This document shows positions 11,822-21,348 of a DNA stretch of 43,586 bases, piece by piece; position 1 is the stretch's first letter, and each line of letters starts with the position of its first letter. Source of the DNA: Brenneria alni (GTDB lineage: Bacteria; Pseudomonadota; Gammaproteobacteria; Enterobacterales; Enterobacteriaceae); NCBI RefSeq assembly GCF_003666245.1, contig NZ_MJLZ01000038.1:1-43586 (forward strand), in the 5' to 3' direction. Both the position numbers and the translations under genes were made by a program. The notes under the pieces are model-generated. The model was not told the DNA's origin and did no database searches. It worked only from the letters and a program-made list of their open reading frames with translations.

Positions 11822-13795
11822 TTATTGTTTTATAAGAATGCAAACCGCCGGTGCATTGCCGAGCCATACCCCATCGTTAACCCGGTTCTCTTGTTCATCA
11901 AAGGGAGGGGAAACGCGCCACTGCCCTGGCGGCAGGGTGAAATCCTCCGCTTGTACACAGGCGTTAATCACCAGTAACCAACGTTCGGAAAGCAAAATCT
12001 GTAACTGATGCGCCCCTTGCTCCCATTGCTGCGGAGTCAGTGGTTGTCCTTGTCTGTCCAGCCATTGAACAGCGTTATCCCCCTCATGCCACCACCCCTC
12101 CTGCTGCAACGCCGGTATCGTGCGGCGCAGGTGGATTAACCCGGCGGTAAACCGCATCAGGGCGCGATCGGCGGTATCCCAGTGCAGCCAGGTCAGTTCG
12201 TTATCCTGACAATAGGCATTATTGTTACCCTGCTGGCTGTGTCCCAGTTCATCACCCGCCAACAGCATGGGGGTTCCCTGCGATAACAATAGCGTGGTCA
12301 GCAATGACCGCTGGCTGGCATGACGGCGCCGTTGCGTCTGCTCATCGGCATCCAGCCCTTCCGTTCCGTGGTTATAGCTGTAATTGTTGTCGGTGCCGTC
12401 GCGGTTGTTTTCCCCATTCGCCTGATTGTGCTTATGGTTAAAACTGACCAGATCACGCAGGGTAAAGCCATCATGGGCGGTAAGTTTGTTGACAGAGGCG
12501 TAAGGCAGGCGGTCGTGATGCTGAAAGATGTCGCTGGAGGCGGCAAAACGGCGGGCGAACACGCCCAGCGGAATGTCGCCATGCAGCCAGAAGCGGCGCA
12601 TGTCATCACGATAACGATCGCTCCATTCGGCGAATGGCGCGGGGAATTGCCCTAATTGATAACCGCCGTTGCCCAGATCCCAGGGTTCGGCAATCAGTTT
12701 GCACCCCTGAAGCTGAGGATCGTTTCTCATCGCCATGAATAACGGCGCCGAGGGGTCAAAATCCGGCGTGCGTCCTAACACCGTCGCCAAATCAAAACGG
12801 AAACCGTCAACATGGCAGACGTCGCGCCAAAAGCGCAGGCAGCTTATCACCCAGTCGATAACCGCCGGATGATTAAGGCGCAGCACGTTGCCGCAGCCCG
12901 TCCAGTTGTGGTATTCGCCCTGTTCGGTCAGCCAGTAATAGCTGCGGTTATCAATACCACGCAGGGAAAGCGTCGGCCCTGCCACATCCAGCTCGGCGCT
13001 GTGGTTAAATACCACGTCCAGAATGACCTCGATACCGGCCTGATGCAGCGCTTTTACCGCATCCCGAAACTCGTTCAACGCATCTTCGCCCGCAGCCAGA
13101 CCGTTATCCACCGCGAACGGCAGCAGCACGTTGTAGCCCCAGTAATTACGCAACCCCATCTGCTGTAGCCGCGGTTCATCGGCATGTTGCTGGACGGGAA
13201 GCAACTCCAGCGCGGTGATGCCCAGCGTTTTCAGATAGTCGATGACCACCGGGTGCCCCAGCGCCGCGTAGCTGCCGCGAATCGCTGCGGGAATCTCAGG
13301 GTGTAATTGCGTCAGCCCGCGCACATGTGCTTCATAAATCACGGTCTGATGCCAGGGCGTGTGCGGGTAGCGATCGTCCTGCCAGTCGTAATCCTCATGG
13401 ATGACGACGCATTTGGCCATCACGCCCGCGCTGTCGCGCTCATCACGCCGATCGACGCCGCCTTGCAGGCTGTCGTCATCCACCACCCAGCCATCCAACT
13501 GACGGGCGCACGGGTCCAGCAACAGTTTATGCGGATTAAAACGCAAGCCTTGCGACGGTTCAAACGGCCCGTCCACCCTCAACCCATAGCGTAATCCTGG
13601 TTTCGCGCCGGGCAGATAACCATGCCAGATGTCGCCGCTGCGTGCGGTTAATTCCAGCCGCTGTTCCTGCTGTTGTTCATCAAACAGACATAACTCAACC
13701 CGTTCGGCCTCTGCCGAAAACACGGCGAAATTAACGCCCTCGCCATTAAAGCTCGCCCCCAGCGGGGTAGGGCTGCCCGCTTGTAATACCGTCAT
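11822..13795 (-). CDS. glgX: Glycogen debranching enzyme GlgX
   Basis: GH13 isoamylase-type enzyme that removes short alpha-1,6 side chains left after phosphorylase action. The 657-aa length matches E. coli GlgX. An N-terminal CBM48 domain (about residues 8-100) is followed by the GH13 barrel with the nucleophile block [13 protein letters not shown], the acid block [11 protein letters not shown] and the [19 protein letters not shown] block with the third Asp. The start ATG directly abuts the glgB stop (TGAATG), so translation is coupled. Next comes glgC. Confidence 0.96.
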   Translation of the reverse strand: MTVLQAGSPTPLGASFNGEGVNFAVFSAEAERVELCLFDEQQQEQRLELTARSGDIWHGYLPGAKPGLRYGLRVDGPFEPSQGLRFNPHKLLLDPCARQLDGWVVDDDSLQGGVDRRDERDSAGVMAKCVVIHEDYDWQDDRYPHTPWHQTVIYEAHVRGLTQLHPEIPAAIRGSYAALGHPVVIDYLKTLGITALELLPVQQHADEPRLQQMGLRNYWGYNVLLPFAVDNGLAAGEDALNEFRDAVKALHQAGIEVILDVVFNHSAELDVAGPTLSLRGIDNRSYYWLTEQGEYHNWTGCGNVLRLNHPAVIDWVISCLRFWRDVCHVDGFRFDLATVLGRTPDFDPSAPLFMAMRNDPQLQGCKLIAEPWDLGNGGYQLGQFPAPFAEWSDRYRDDMRRFWLHGDIPLGVFARRFAASSDIFQHHDRLPYASVNKLTAHDGFTLRDLVSFNHKHNQANGENNRDGTDNNYSYNHGTEGLDADEQTQRRRHASQRSLLTTLLLSQGTPMLLAGDELGHSQQGNNNAYCQDNELTWLHWDTADRALMRFTAGLIHLRRTIPALQQEGWWHEGDNAVQWLDRQGQPLTPQQWEQGAHQLQILLSERWLLVINACVQAEDFTLPPGQWRVSPPFDEQENRVNDGVWLGNAPAVCILIKQ

Positions 13796-15973
13796 TCATA
13801 CCTCCCTCACCAAATACAGCGTTGCCAGTGGAGGAATGGTCAGCACCAGCGACTGTGGCCGTTGATGACTACCGATATCTTCGCTGTGAACCGGGCCTTC
13901 ATTACCCAGATTACCGCCGTGGTAGTGATAGGAGTCGGTATTGATTATCTCCCGCCAGCGACCGGGCTGATTAATACCAATGCGATAGCCATAACGCGGC
14001 ACCGGGGTAAAATTACTGACCACCAGGATTTCATTTCCCTGTTCGTCGCGCCGCACAAAGGCAAACACCGAGTTTTCCCGGTCATCCACCACCAGCCACT
14101 CGAATCCCTGCGGCTGGAAATCCAGTTGGTGGAGCGGCGGCTGACAGCGATAGCAATGGTTGAGATCGCGCACCAGATGCTGCACGCCCCGGTGCCAGCC
14201 TTCCGGCTCGTCCAGCAAATGCCAGTCCAGACTGGCGTCGTAGTTCCATTCACGCCCCTGGGCGAATTCGCATCCCATAAACAGCAGTTTTTTGCCGGGA
14301 TAGGCCCACATAAAGCCGTAGTAAGCCCGCAGGTTAGCGAATTTCTGCCAGGCGTCGCCGGGCATACGGTCAAGCAGCGAACGCTTGCCATGAACCACTT
14401 CATCATGAGAGATCGGCAGCACGAAGTTTTCGCTGTAGGCATACAACATGCCGAACGTCAGCCGATCATGGTGGTACTTACGGTGAACCGGATCGAGTTG
14501 CATATAAGACAAAGTGTCGTGCATCCAGCCCATATTCCATTTGTAATGGAATCCCAACCCATTGCAGTCAGGGGGTAAGGTCACGCCCGGATAATCCGTA
14601 GACTCTTCCGCGACGGTAATCGCGCCCGGCGCAGCATGGCCCAGCATCTGATTGGTGTAGCGCAGGAAGGCGATCGCTTCAAGGTTCTCTTTTCCGCCGA
14701 AATAGTTCGGCACCCATTGCCCTTCACTGCGGCTGTAGTCACGGTAAATCATGGAGGCGACGGCATCCACCCGCAGCCCGTCAATGCCATAGCGCTCCAT
14801 CCAGAACAGGGCGTTGCCGGCCAGATAGTTACGCACCTCATGGCGGCCATAATTATAAATCAGGGTATTCCAGTCCTGATGATAGCCTTCACGGGGATCG
14901 GCATATTCATACAGCGCCGTACCGTCAAACTGGGTCAGACCATATTCATCACTGGGGAAATGCCCCGGAACCCAGTCCAGCAGGACGTTAATGCCCGCCT
15001 CATGCAAGGCGTCGATAAATTTTCTGAATTCCTGCGGCGTACCAAAACGGCGCGTTGGCGCATACAGGCCGAGCGGCTGATAGCCCCAACTGCCGTCAAA
15101 CGGATGTTCATTGATGGGCATCAGTTCGATATGCGTAAACCCCATCTCCTTAACATAGGCGATAAGCTGCTCCGCCAGTTCCTGATAACTGAGCCAGAAG
15201 TTGTTATCCGTATGCCGCCGCCAGGAGCCGAGATGGACTTCATAAATGGAAATCGGCGCCTGTAGGCCATTGGCCTGACGACGCGCTTCATTAACCGGCG
15301 CTTTCTCTGGCAAAGGGGTAATCAGGGAGGCGGTATCAGGGCGCATTTGCGCTTCAAATGCGTAAGGGTCGGCTTTCAGACGGACGTTGCCATGACAGTC
15401 AATCATCTCATATTTATACAACTGCCCTGACGTCACGGCTGGAAGGAACAATTCCCAAATACCGTTTTCTTTTCTCAAACGCATAGGATGACGACGGCCA
15501 TCCCAGAAATTGAACTGCCCGACGACGGAAACCCGCTGCGCATTCGGCGCCCAGACCGCAAAACGGGTGCCTTCCACGCCATCCAGCGTTGCCGGATGCG
15601 CGCCTAAACGTTCGTAAGGGCGTAAATGCGTGCCTTCTGCCAACAACCAGATATCCAGATCCTGCAACAGCGGCCCGAAGCGATAAGGATCTTCGATCAG
15701 ATACGTTTCCTGTTGCCAGGTAACAACCAACTGATAATGAAATGAATTTTTTCTGCGCGGCAACACGGCACAAAAAAAACCGCGTTCATCATAGCGTGCC
15801 AACTGCGCCACTTTCCGCCCGTTATGGGCCTCTGCCACCCACACGTCCTGCGCATCAGGTAATAACGCACGCACTTCGATGCCTTTTGGGGTTTGGTGCA
15901 TTCCCAATAATGAAAATGGATCGGCATAATGCCCGGCAATAAGTGAATTAATCGCATCAGAAAGCTCTGGCAT
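13796..15973 (-). CDS. glgB: 1,4-alpha-glucan branching enzyme GlgB
   Basis: Creates alpha-1,6 branches in glycogen (GH13). From the ATG at 15973 the product is 725 aa, against 728 in E. coli. I prefer this start to the ATGs at 15982 and 15997 because AGAGGA lies eight bases before it and E. coli homology begins soon after. An N-terminal N1 domain and CBM48 lead into the catalytic barrel, with [19 protein letters not shown] (nucleophile Asp), TVAEESTD (acid Glu) and [12 protein letters not shown] (third Asp). It is the first gene of glgBXCAP. Its promoter must lie in the 400-bp region shared with btsS. asd is next to glgB in E. coli but lies more than 5 kb away here. Confidence 0.96.
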   Translation of the reverse strand: MPELSDAINSLIAGHYADPFSLLGMHQTPKGIEVRALLPDAQDVWVAEAHNGRKVAQLARYDERGFFCAVLPRRKNSFHYQLVVTWQQETYLIEDPYRFGPLLQDLDIWLLAEGTHLRPYERLGAHPATLDGVEGTRFAVWAPNAQRVSVVGQFNFWDGRRHPMRLRKENGIWELFLPAVTSGQLYKYEMIDCHGNVRLKADPYAFEAQMRPDTASLITPLPEKAPVNEARRQANGLQAPISIYEVHLGSWRRHTDNNFWLSYQELAEQLIAYVKEMGFTHIELMPINEHPFDGSWGYQPLGLYAPTRRFGTPQEFRKFIDALHEAGINVLLDWVPGHFPSDEYGLTQFDGTALYEYADPREGYHQDWNTLIYNYGRHEVRNYLAGNALFWMERYGIDGLRVDAVASMIYRDYSRSEGQWVPNYFGGKENLEAIAFLRYTNQMLGHAAPGAITVAEESTDYPGVTLPPDCNGLGFHYKWNMGWMHDTLSYMQLDPVHRKYHHDRLTFGMLYAYSENFVLPISHDEVVHGKRSLLDRMPGDAWQKFANLRAYYGFMWAYPGKKLLFMGCEFAQGREWNYDASLDWHLLDEPEGWHRGVQHLVRDLNHCYRCQPPLHQLDFQPQGFEWLVVDDRENSVFAFVRRDEQGNEILVVSNFTPVPRYGYRIGINQPGRWREIINTDSYHYHGGNLGNEGPVHSEDIGSHQRPQSLVLTIPPLATLYLVREV

Positions 15974-16371
15974 GACATCCATCCTCTGATTAAGCATTTG
16001 AATTAAATAAATATACTCTTCATCTGCACGTTGCAGGCGCGTTAGCGTTAAATCACCGTGCCGTCGTTATATTTCCTCCCAATGAGATTATGACGATCGA
16101 AATAATAAAAATGATTAAAAACAAATAATTAAAATTAACATCATCAATAACAATTATGCATAAAAACAACGACTAATATAAGAAAACCCACTAGCTGTTT
16201 AATTTTAGTCAAGAAACGACAAACCCGTTCAAACTCATTAAATTCTTCTCGTTCATGCTTTTAAGCATAAAGCATGAACATTTATTTTTAGGATACATTG
16301 CTCACAGTTAGTTCACGTATGCAATAAAAGCGGTACAATTCGACGGCTTAAGCATTGCGAGGGTATTTCCC
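15974..16371. promoter_or_regulatory. Divergent glgB/btsS intergenic region with an 11-bp perfect palindrome
   Basis: AT-rich divergent promoter region of about 400 bp with no ORF. Its main feature is an inverted repeat: GTTCATGCTTT at 16251-16261 and AAAGCATGAAC at 16269-16279, with the seven-base loop TAAGCAT, followed on the plus strand by a T-rich stretch. It could be an operator or a weak terminator-like hairpin on the path toward btsS. The octamer TTAAGCAT from its centre recurs just before btsS (about 16345-16352). A GAGGG ribosome site lies nine bases before the btsS ATG. Confidence 0.5.
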
Positions 16372-18090
16372 ATGGTCAGTCAGGTCGACCTGATTCTTTC
16401 TTTACTGCAACAGATGTGCGTTTATCTGGTGATCGCTTACCTGTTAAGTAAAACGCCGTTATTCATTCCGCTGATGCAGGTCACAATCCGCCTGCCCCAC
16501 AAGCTGGTGTGCTACTTGGTTTTCTCCGTGTTCTGCATCATGGGCACCTATTTCGGCCTGCATATTGATGACTCCATTGCCAATACCCGCGCCACCGGCG
16601 CGGTATTGGGCGGTATGCTCGGCGGGCCGTCCGTCGGTTTTCTGGTCGGGTTGACCGGCGGGCTCCATCGTTACTCGATGGGGGGAATGACGGCGCTGGC
16701 ATGTATGCTGTCTACCATTGCAGAAGGGCTGATTGGCGGGTTGCTGCATCGCTATCTGGCGCAGCGTAACCGTATTGACCTGCTGTTTCAGCCCCTGGTG
16801 GTCGGCCTGACCGCACTGGTAGCCGAAATACTGCAAATGGCCATTATCCTGCTGGTTGCACGGCCTTTTACGGATGCCGTGGCATTGGTGCGAGACATTG
16901 CGCTGCCGATGATGATCACCAACACCATTGGCGCAGCCATGTTTATGCGTATTCTGCTCGACAGGCGAGCTATTTTTGAGAAGTACACCTCGGCCTTCTC
17001 CGCTAAGGCGCTGCAAATCGCCGCCCGTGCCGAAGGGGCGCTACGACAGGGTTTTAATGAGCAAAACAGTATGCGCGTCGCCCGCATTCTGTATGAAGAG
17101 CTGGGCGTTGGCGCCGTTGCCATCACCGATCGTGAGAAATTGCTGGCGTTTATCGGTTTGGGCGACGACCACCATATCGTAGACTCCCCCATCACCTCCT
17201 GCCACACCCATCGGGCGATTGACAATAATCAGGTAGTCTATGCCGATGGCAACGAAATGCCTTATACCTGTTCCATTTCGCCCAACTGCAAACTGGGGTC
17301 AACGCTGGTGATCCCGTTACGTGGTGAAGAACAACAGGTTATTGGCACGATCAAGCTGTATGAACCCAAGAACAAGCTGTTTTCCAGCGTCAACCGTACG
17401 CTGGGGGAAGGGATTGCCCACCTGCTCTCCGAGCAGATTCTGGCCGGACGGTTCGAACGGCAAAAACAGTTATTGGTACAGTCGGAAATCAAGCTATTAC
17501 ATGCACAGGTTAATCCTCACTTCCTGTTTAATGCGCTCAATACCCTTTCCGCCGTGATACGGCGCAATCCCGACCACGCCCGCCAGTTGGTTCTGTCTCT
17601 GTCGACCTTTTTCCGCAAAAACCTCAAGCGCAGCAACGATGAGGTGCCACTCAGCGACGAACTGGAACATGTTAACGCTTACCTGGAAATTGAAAAAGCG
17701 CGTTTCGCCGATCACCTGACAGTGGATATCACACTGCCAGCCGAACTGCTGGAGGCACGGTTACCGGCCTTTTCCCTGCAACCGATCGTCGAAAACGCCA
17801 TCAAGCATGGTATTTCACAGATGATCGACGTCGGGCATATTCATATCAGCGGACGCCTGCACGCCAATACGCTGGAGTTGACGGTAGAAGACAACGCCGG
17901 TATGTACCAACCGCCCAGCGGCGGAGACGGTCTGGGTATGAATCTGGTGGACAGGCGAATCAAGGCTCGTTATGGCAAACGTTTTGGCATCACCGTCGTC
18001 AGCCAGGCCGAGAGATTTACCCGGGTAGAAGTGCGCGTACCCTTTATTTCACCTCGCAAGGCGTTAGCAGATATCGACAACGCGGCCTGA
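16372..18090 (+). CDS. btsS: LytS-type pyruvate-sensing histidine kinase BtsS (YehU)
   Basis: Membrane sensor kinase of the LytS/LytTR class. In E. coli BtsS binds external pyruvate and signals to BtsR, which induces the pyruvate transporter BtsT. The 572-aa protein has the 5TMR-LYT transmembrane domain (about residues 5-200, including a GLHRYSMGG motif), a GAF-like domain (about 230-350), the phospho-acceptor block QVNPHFLFNALN with His383, and a HATPase_c domain with NAIKHG and GLGMNLVDRRI. It matches E. coli YehU much better than the paralogue YpdA. The partner gene btsR (yehT) normally follows directly; here the downstream DNA holds pseudogene debris, so the kinase is an orphan at this locus. 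Confidence 0.92.
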   Translation: MVSQVDLILSLLQQMCVYLVIAYLLSKTPLFIPLMQVTIRLPHKLVCYLVFSVFCIMGTYFGLHIDDSIANTRATGAVLGGMLGGPSVGFLVGLTGGLHRYSMGGMTALACMLSTIAEGLIGGLLHRYLAQRNRIDLLFQPLVVGLTALVAEILQMAIILLVARPFTDAVALVRDIALPMMITNTIGAAMFMRILLDRRAIFEKYTSAFSAKALQIAARAEGALRQGFNEQNSMRVARILYEELGVGAVAITDREKLLAFIGLGDDHHIVDSPITSCHTHRAIDNNQVVYADGNEMPYTCSISPNCKLGSTLVIPLRGEEQQVIGTIKLYEPKNKLFSSVNRTLGEGIAHLLSEQILAGRFERQKQLLVQSEIKLLHAQVNPHFLFNALNTLSAVIRRNPDHARQLVLSLSTFFRKNLKRSNDEVPLSDELEHVNAYLEIEKARFADHLTVDITLPAELLEARLPAFSLQPIVENAIKHGISQMIDVGHIHISGRLHANTLELTVEDNAGMYQPPSGGDGLGMNLVDRRIKARYGKRFGITVVSQAERFTRVEVRVPFISPRKALADIDNAA

Positions 18091-18147
18091 GGTTTTTACG
18101 TTCTTCTCTTGTTGCCCTCACGCAAGAATTGTCAACACGCTCTGACG

Positions 18148-18164
18148 CTCTTACCAAGTAAGAG
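18148..18164. repeat. Short inverted repeat upstream of the toxin pseudogene
   Basis: CTCTTAC, a three-base loop, then GTAAGAG: a perfect 7-bp inverted repeat 38 bp before the ATG of the degraded toxin gene. It is a plausible operator left over from an autoregulated toxin-antitoxin operon, but it is too short to be sure. Confidence 0.35.
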
Positions 18165-18201
18165 TAATGCTTCCACATCAACAAACGGGAAGGCCGCAGC
18201 A

Positions 18202-18400
18202 ATGGAATATGCCGAGTTCATTGAAACTGACTTTTTTAGCAAACAACGTGAAAAACTCTTAATGAAGATGAGTATACAGAGCTTCAAAAATTGTTAGTTA
18301 CTGATCCAGAATTGGGAAATGCCATTGTTGGCACTGACGGGTGTAGAAAGATTCGTTTCTCACCCGCAAGCAACCACTGCGGTAAGCGTGGCCCGGTGCG
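18202..18400 (+). pseudogene. Degraded RelE/HigB-family toxin gene
   Basis: The ATG at 18202 starts MEYAEFIETDFFSKQREKLL, the N-terminus of the RelE/HigB-like toxins of COG4737. After that block the frame is lost by an apparent one-base deletion near 18260. The expected continuation is found in another frame (NEDEYTELQKLL, then VTDPELGNAIVG, then CRKIRFSPASNHCGKRG). Homology stops around 18390, before the usual C-terminal RVIYY-type strand, and no antitoxin (HTH) gene follows. The toxin is therefore broken twice, by a frameshift and by loss of its 3' end together with its partner. It lies between btsS and the nik remnants, where btsR would be expected. Confidence 0.7.
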
Positions 18401-18441
18401 TAAGGCGACGGAGTTGGTTGTCAATCACCGTAAAACGGTTG

Positions 18442-19858
18442 TCATGGGCCAGCAGAAAGCGTGATCGCTGGAAAGCCGTGCTGCCTGGCAGCCCACACCA
18501 CGACCAGCGTTGCCGCAAGCAGCGCCAGCAGCGCCCATAGCAGCCCGGCCGACACGCCCGCGAGGAAGCGCTCCACCATCGTCAGGACATAGCTGCTGGA
18601 AAACGTGGTGACGGTATTGGCGACGACGAAGCCCGCGATGGCCGCCAGCAGCAGTTCTTGCCACACGCTGGTTCGGGTCACAAACGAGGTGCCGAAATCC
18701 AGGTGCAGGACGCGTTGCAGCCAGGAAACGTATTGCCGCCAGAACGGTTGATCCAATCCCAGCTCATGCCGCATTGCGGCAATGGCGTCATCCGTAGGCA
18801 CAATCATATTAACCCGTAACGCCACCTCGGCGGGATCGGACGGAGAAAGCTGGATCAGCACGAAAGCAATCCACGATATCGCCAGCAGCGTATCCGCCAC
18901 GCTCTCACTGCCGGACATGATCCCTTCGGCAATCGCCTGTTTATCCACCGCGTATTGCAACGCAAGGCGAACCTGACGATCGGCAGTAATCGCCCGGCTG
19001 CTGTTGAGTACCAGCGCCCGTGATGCCACGGGTTCGCTGATGGCAGTGTGAAATTTGCCCTCAGCCTGCAACGCGACAAAACTGTCGCTGTCCAGCATGT
19101 CGCCATCGGTGCCGAAAATAAGCTGAACGTTGCCTTTCTCCAGCGCCATCAGCATACTTTGACGATCGGGGATCACCTTCCACATCACACTTTTCAGCTT
19201 TGGCGGCGTTCCCCAGTAGTGTGGGTTAGCGTTAAACCGCGCATACTGGTTTTTCACCTGTTTCACCAGCAGCCACGGCCCCGTCCCGGTATAAGCGCTG
19301 ACGCCGTCTTTGGTCTGACCGTTAATAAAATTCCTGGGGGAGATAAAGCGGAAAGGCCGGGTCAACCCAAGCTCCACCAGCGTGGGGTAGTACGGATTTT
19401 TCAGATGCAATGCAAAGGTGTAATCATCCACCACCTCGGTTTTTTCGATCTGCTGTACCAGCTCAAGCCAGGCATGACGCGAATAATTCGCCAATATCGC
19501 ATCAAAATTCTGTTTCACCGCCTGCGCATTAAATTTTTCACCATCGCTGAAGGTCACATCCTGGCGCAGATGGAAAGTATACTGTTTACCGTCCGGCGAG
19601 ATGTCCCAGCATTGCGCCAGCCACGGCTGGACGCCCTGCGCGGTATTAACGACCAGCGGTTCAAACACCATATTCTGCGCGGCCATCTCACCGCTGTAGA
19701 GATGCGGGTTAATATCACGGATGTCCTGAGTGCTGGCGTAGTTTAGCGTGGCATAGTTTAGCGTGGTTTCAGTCGCGGCGGTTACAGGCAGGCTCCCCCC
19801 CCATCAGCAGCGCCAGTGCGGCGATCCACCGCATTATGGTTTGAACCGGCCTCATCAT
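18442..19858 (-). pseudogene. Chimeric remnant of a nickel ABC transporter: nikA-nikB-MFS fusion
   Basis: The strand begins with a NikA-like signal peptide (ATG at 19858), then shifts frame at an eight-C run (19795-19802). From about 19780 to 18883 it continues as an otherwise good NikA-like periplasmic binding protein (blocks FEPLV, RHAWLELVQQIE and RPFRFISPRNF). At about 18883, after VADTLL, it jumps in frame to the N-terminal part of a NikB-type permease (LSPSDPAEVAL, then HELGLDQPFWRQYVSWL and LHLDFGTSF). At about 18649 it jumps again to a piece of a major-facilitator protein (FVVANTVTTFSSSYVLTM, then RFLAGVSAGLLWALL), and ends in unrelated sequence at 18442. Internal deletions have removed most of nikB, all of nikC, nikD and nikE, and most of a neighbouring MFS gene. 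It cannot encode a working transporter. Confidence 0.85.
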
Positions 19859-19869
19859 GCCCCCCCCCC
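19795..19869. repeat. Two poly-C tracts (C8 and C10) at the 5' end of the nikA remnant
   Basis: An eight-C run at 19795-19802 lies inside the signal-peptide codons, and a ten-C run at 19860-19869 fills most of the space between the nikA start and the methyltransferase stop. The eight-base run is one base too long for the reading frame: removing one G on the coding strand restores MGGSLPVTAATETTLNYA and the rest of NikA. Such tracts are slippage-prone in replication and also in sequencing. Confidence 0.75.
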
Positions 19870-19873
19870 GCAG

Positions 19874-20653
19874 TTACTTTTCCGCACAGATCAAAAACAT
19901 CGGCGTCGAGGCATAATTCACCTTTTCCGTCTCATCCCACAGCTCATCACCCACCCGCATGTCCAGCATGATCTTGTGATAACCACACCGCAGCAGCGCA
20001 TGCCTATCCCACTGTGGGCGGCGCTCACGGCTGAGGGGCAACTGACGGGCAATGTTTTCCATCGCAACGGTATCGGTATTGACATAGTGATCGTCCAGCC
20101 CCAGATAGCGTGCGTTGGCCCGGTCTTCCAGATAGCCAAGACGACTGCGCTCATCAAACAGTTGCAGATACCAGTTGGCGTCAAAATTTACCAGCCGCCC
20201 CCCCGGCGCCAGCACCCGATGCCATTCTTTATAGGCACATTGCGGGGCATCCAGATTCCAGGTCACATTACGCGTGACGATCAGATCAAAGCCGTCATCC
20301 GCAAACGGCAGCGAATGCACATCCGATAAGACGAAGTTCACCTCAACGCCGTGGTGCGCCGCGTTGCTACGCGCCTGATCCAACATCGCCTGCGTGATAT
20401 CGACCGCCGTCACCTGATGCCCGGCCAACGCCAGCGTGATGGCCAGGAACCCCGGCCCGGCCCCCAGATCCAGCACCTTTAACAGCGGTTTTTTCGGGGC
20501 ATATTGGTTGATTTTTTTTAACCAGGCGACGCGTTTGGCGTTGGTGAGTTCGGCGGCATTCAATTGGCTGTAGCTGGCGGCACGGGATGTCCAATAGCAT
20601 TGCACATCATCCAATAGCTCACGGCTTTCATTTTCGACAAGGAGCTGGCTCAC
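19874..20653 (-). CDS. Class I SAM-dependent methyltransferase linked to the nik locus
   Basis: A 259-aa methyltransferase of the UbiE/Methyltransf_11 type, starting at a GTG (20653) preceded by AGGA. Motif I is LDLGAGPGFLAI (about residues 61-73), followed by an acidic strand end (VTAVDITQAMLD) and a motif near VTRNVTWNLDAP. The target molecule is unknown. It lies between nikR and the nikA remnant, on the same strand, 70 bp downstream of a NikR-type operator, so it was probably co-transcribed with the nickel uptake genes. A role in making or modifying a metal-binding compound, or in nickel homeostasis, is conceivable but is inference only. The reading frame is intact although the transporter downstream is destroyed. 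Confidence 0.85.
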   Translation of the reverse strand: MSQLLVENESRELLDDVQCYWTSRAASYSQLNAAELTNAKRVAWLKKINQYAPKKPLLKVLDLGAGPGFLAITLALAGHQVTAVDITQAMLDQARSNAAHHGVEVNFVLSDVHSLPFADDGFDLIVTRNVTWNLDAPQCAYKEWHRVLAPGGRLVNFDANWYLQLFDERSRLGYLEDRANARYLGLDDHYVNTDTVAMENIARQLPLSRERRPQWDRHALLRCGYHKIMLDMRVGDELWDETEKVNYASTPMFLICAEK

Positions 20654-20723
20654 GCGGGTTTGTCCTGTTATAGATTTTTATGCCCGATTTATAACAGATA
20701 GGATTGGGTGATTTAACCGCAGA

Positions 20724-20750
20724 GTATGAAGTTTATAAAAAAAATCATAC
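20724..20750 (-). promoter_or_regulatory. NikR-type operator with a 15-bp spacer
   Basis: GTATGA (20724-20729) and TCATAC (20745-20750) are the exact half-sites of the enterobacterial NikR operator, here separated by 15 bp instead of the canonical 16. The spacer contains an eight-A run, so loss of one base by slippage is a simple explanation. The site lies between the nikR stop and the methyltransferase start and would control the methyltransferase-nikA transcript. Confidence 0.8.
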
Positions 20751-20839
20751 TTTCTTGATCTGGCTTAATTTACCTCAGTTCGCAAACGGGTCATTCCGGC
20801 ACAGGCAGCGATCCGGTTATCAGCGAAGAGGATCATGGC

Positions 20840-21238
20840 TTATAAAGGAATAAGGTTCAGCCGCCCGTGACGCACACCGGTTTGCGCCATCACAGATTGC
20901 GCAAAATGCTCAACCTGTGCCGCAGTACCACGCAGGATAATGGTTTCCACACACTCCTCATGACTCAAATGCGTGTGCATGGTGGAAACCGTTAAATCGT
21001 GATGGTCATGCTGCATTTCGGCCAGCCGACTGGAGAGTTGACGCTCATGATGATCGTAAACATAACTCAGCACCGCCACGCATTTGCCATTTTTGTCCGT
21101 CTCCAGCGTCATTTCACCCAGTTCACGGCGCAGCATATCGCGGAACGCTTCAGAACGGTTGGCATAACCCTTACGCTGCATCAGCTCATCAAAGTCCTGC
21201 GCCAGTTGATCATCCAATGAAATCGTCAGTCTTTGCAT
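20840..21238 (-). CDS. nikR: Nickel-responsive regulator NikR
   Basis: Ribbon-helix-helix repressor that binds nickel and shuts off nickel uptake genes. The ATG at 21238 (GAGG six bases before) gives 132 aa, similar to E. coli NikR at 133 aa. The N-terminal RHH domain (residues 1-45; MQRLTISLDD and NRSEAFRDMLRREL) is followed by an ACT-type metal-binding domain. The high-affinity nickel ligands of E. coli NikR (H76, H87, H89, C95) correspond to H77, H88, H90 and C96 here, all present. The regulator is therefore intact while its transport operon has decayed. An operator with exact half-sites lies directly downstream. Confidence 0.95.
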   Translation of the reverse strand: MQRLTISLDDQLAQDFDELMQRKGYANRSEAFRDMLRRELGEMTLETDKNGKCVAVLSYVYDHHERQLSSRLAEMQHDHHDLTVSTMHTHLSHEECVETIILRGTAAQVEHFAQSVMAQTGVRHGRLNLIPL

Positions 21239-21306
21239 CAAAAGCCTCGTGGAAAAATGGAAGGAGTCATGGCGTCGGCAGGAAACTATCAGCAGGTAAA
21301 ACCATA

Positions 21307-21337
21307 CTGGCGCAACCCGTTAATGGAATTGCGCCAG
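21307..21337 (-). terminator. Hairpin downstream of asd
   Basis: CTGGCGCAA at 21307-21315 pairs perfectly with TTGCGCCAG at 21329-21337 across a 13-base loop. On the minus strand it follows the asd stop and is succeeded by TATGGTTTT, a weak T-rich tail. It is probably the asd terminator. Confidence 0.55.
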
Positions 21338-21348
21338 AGCAGAAACCG

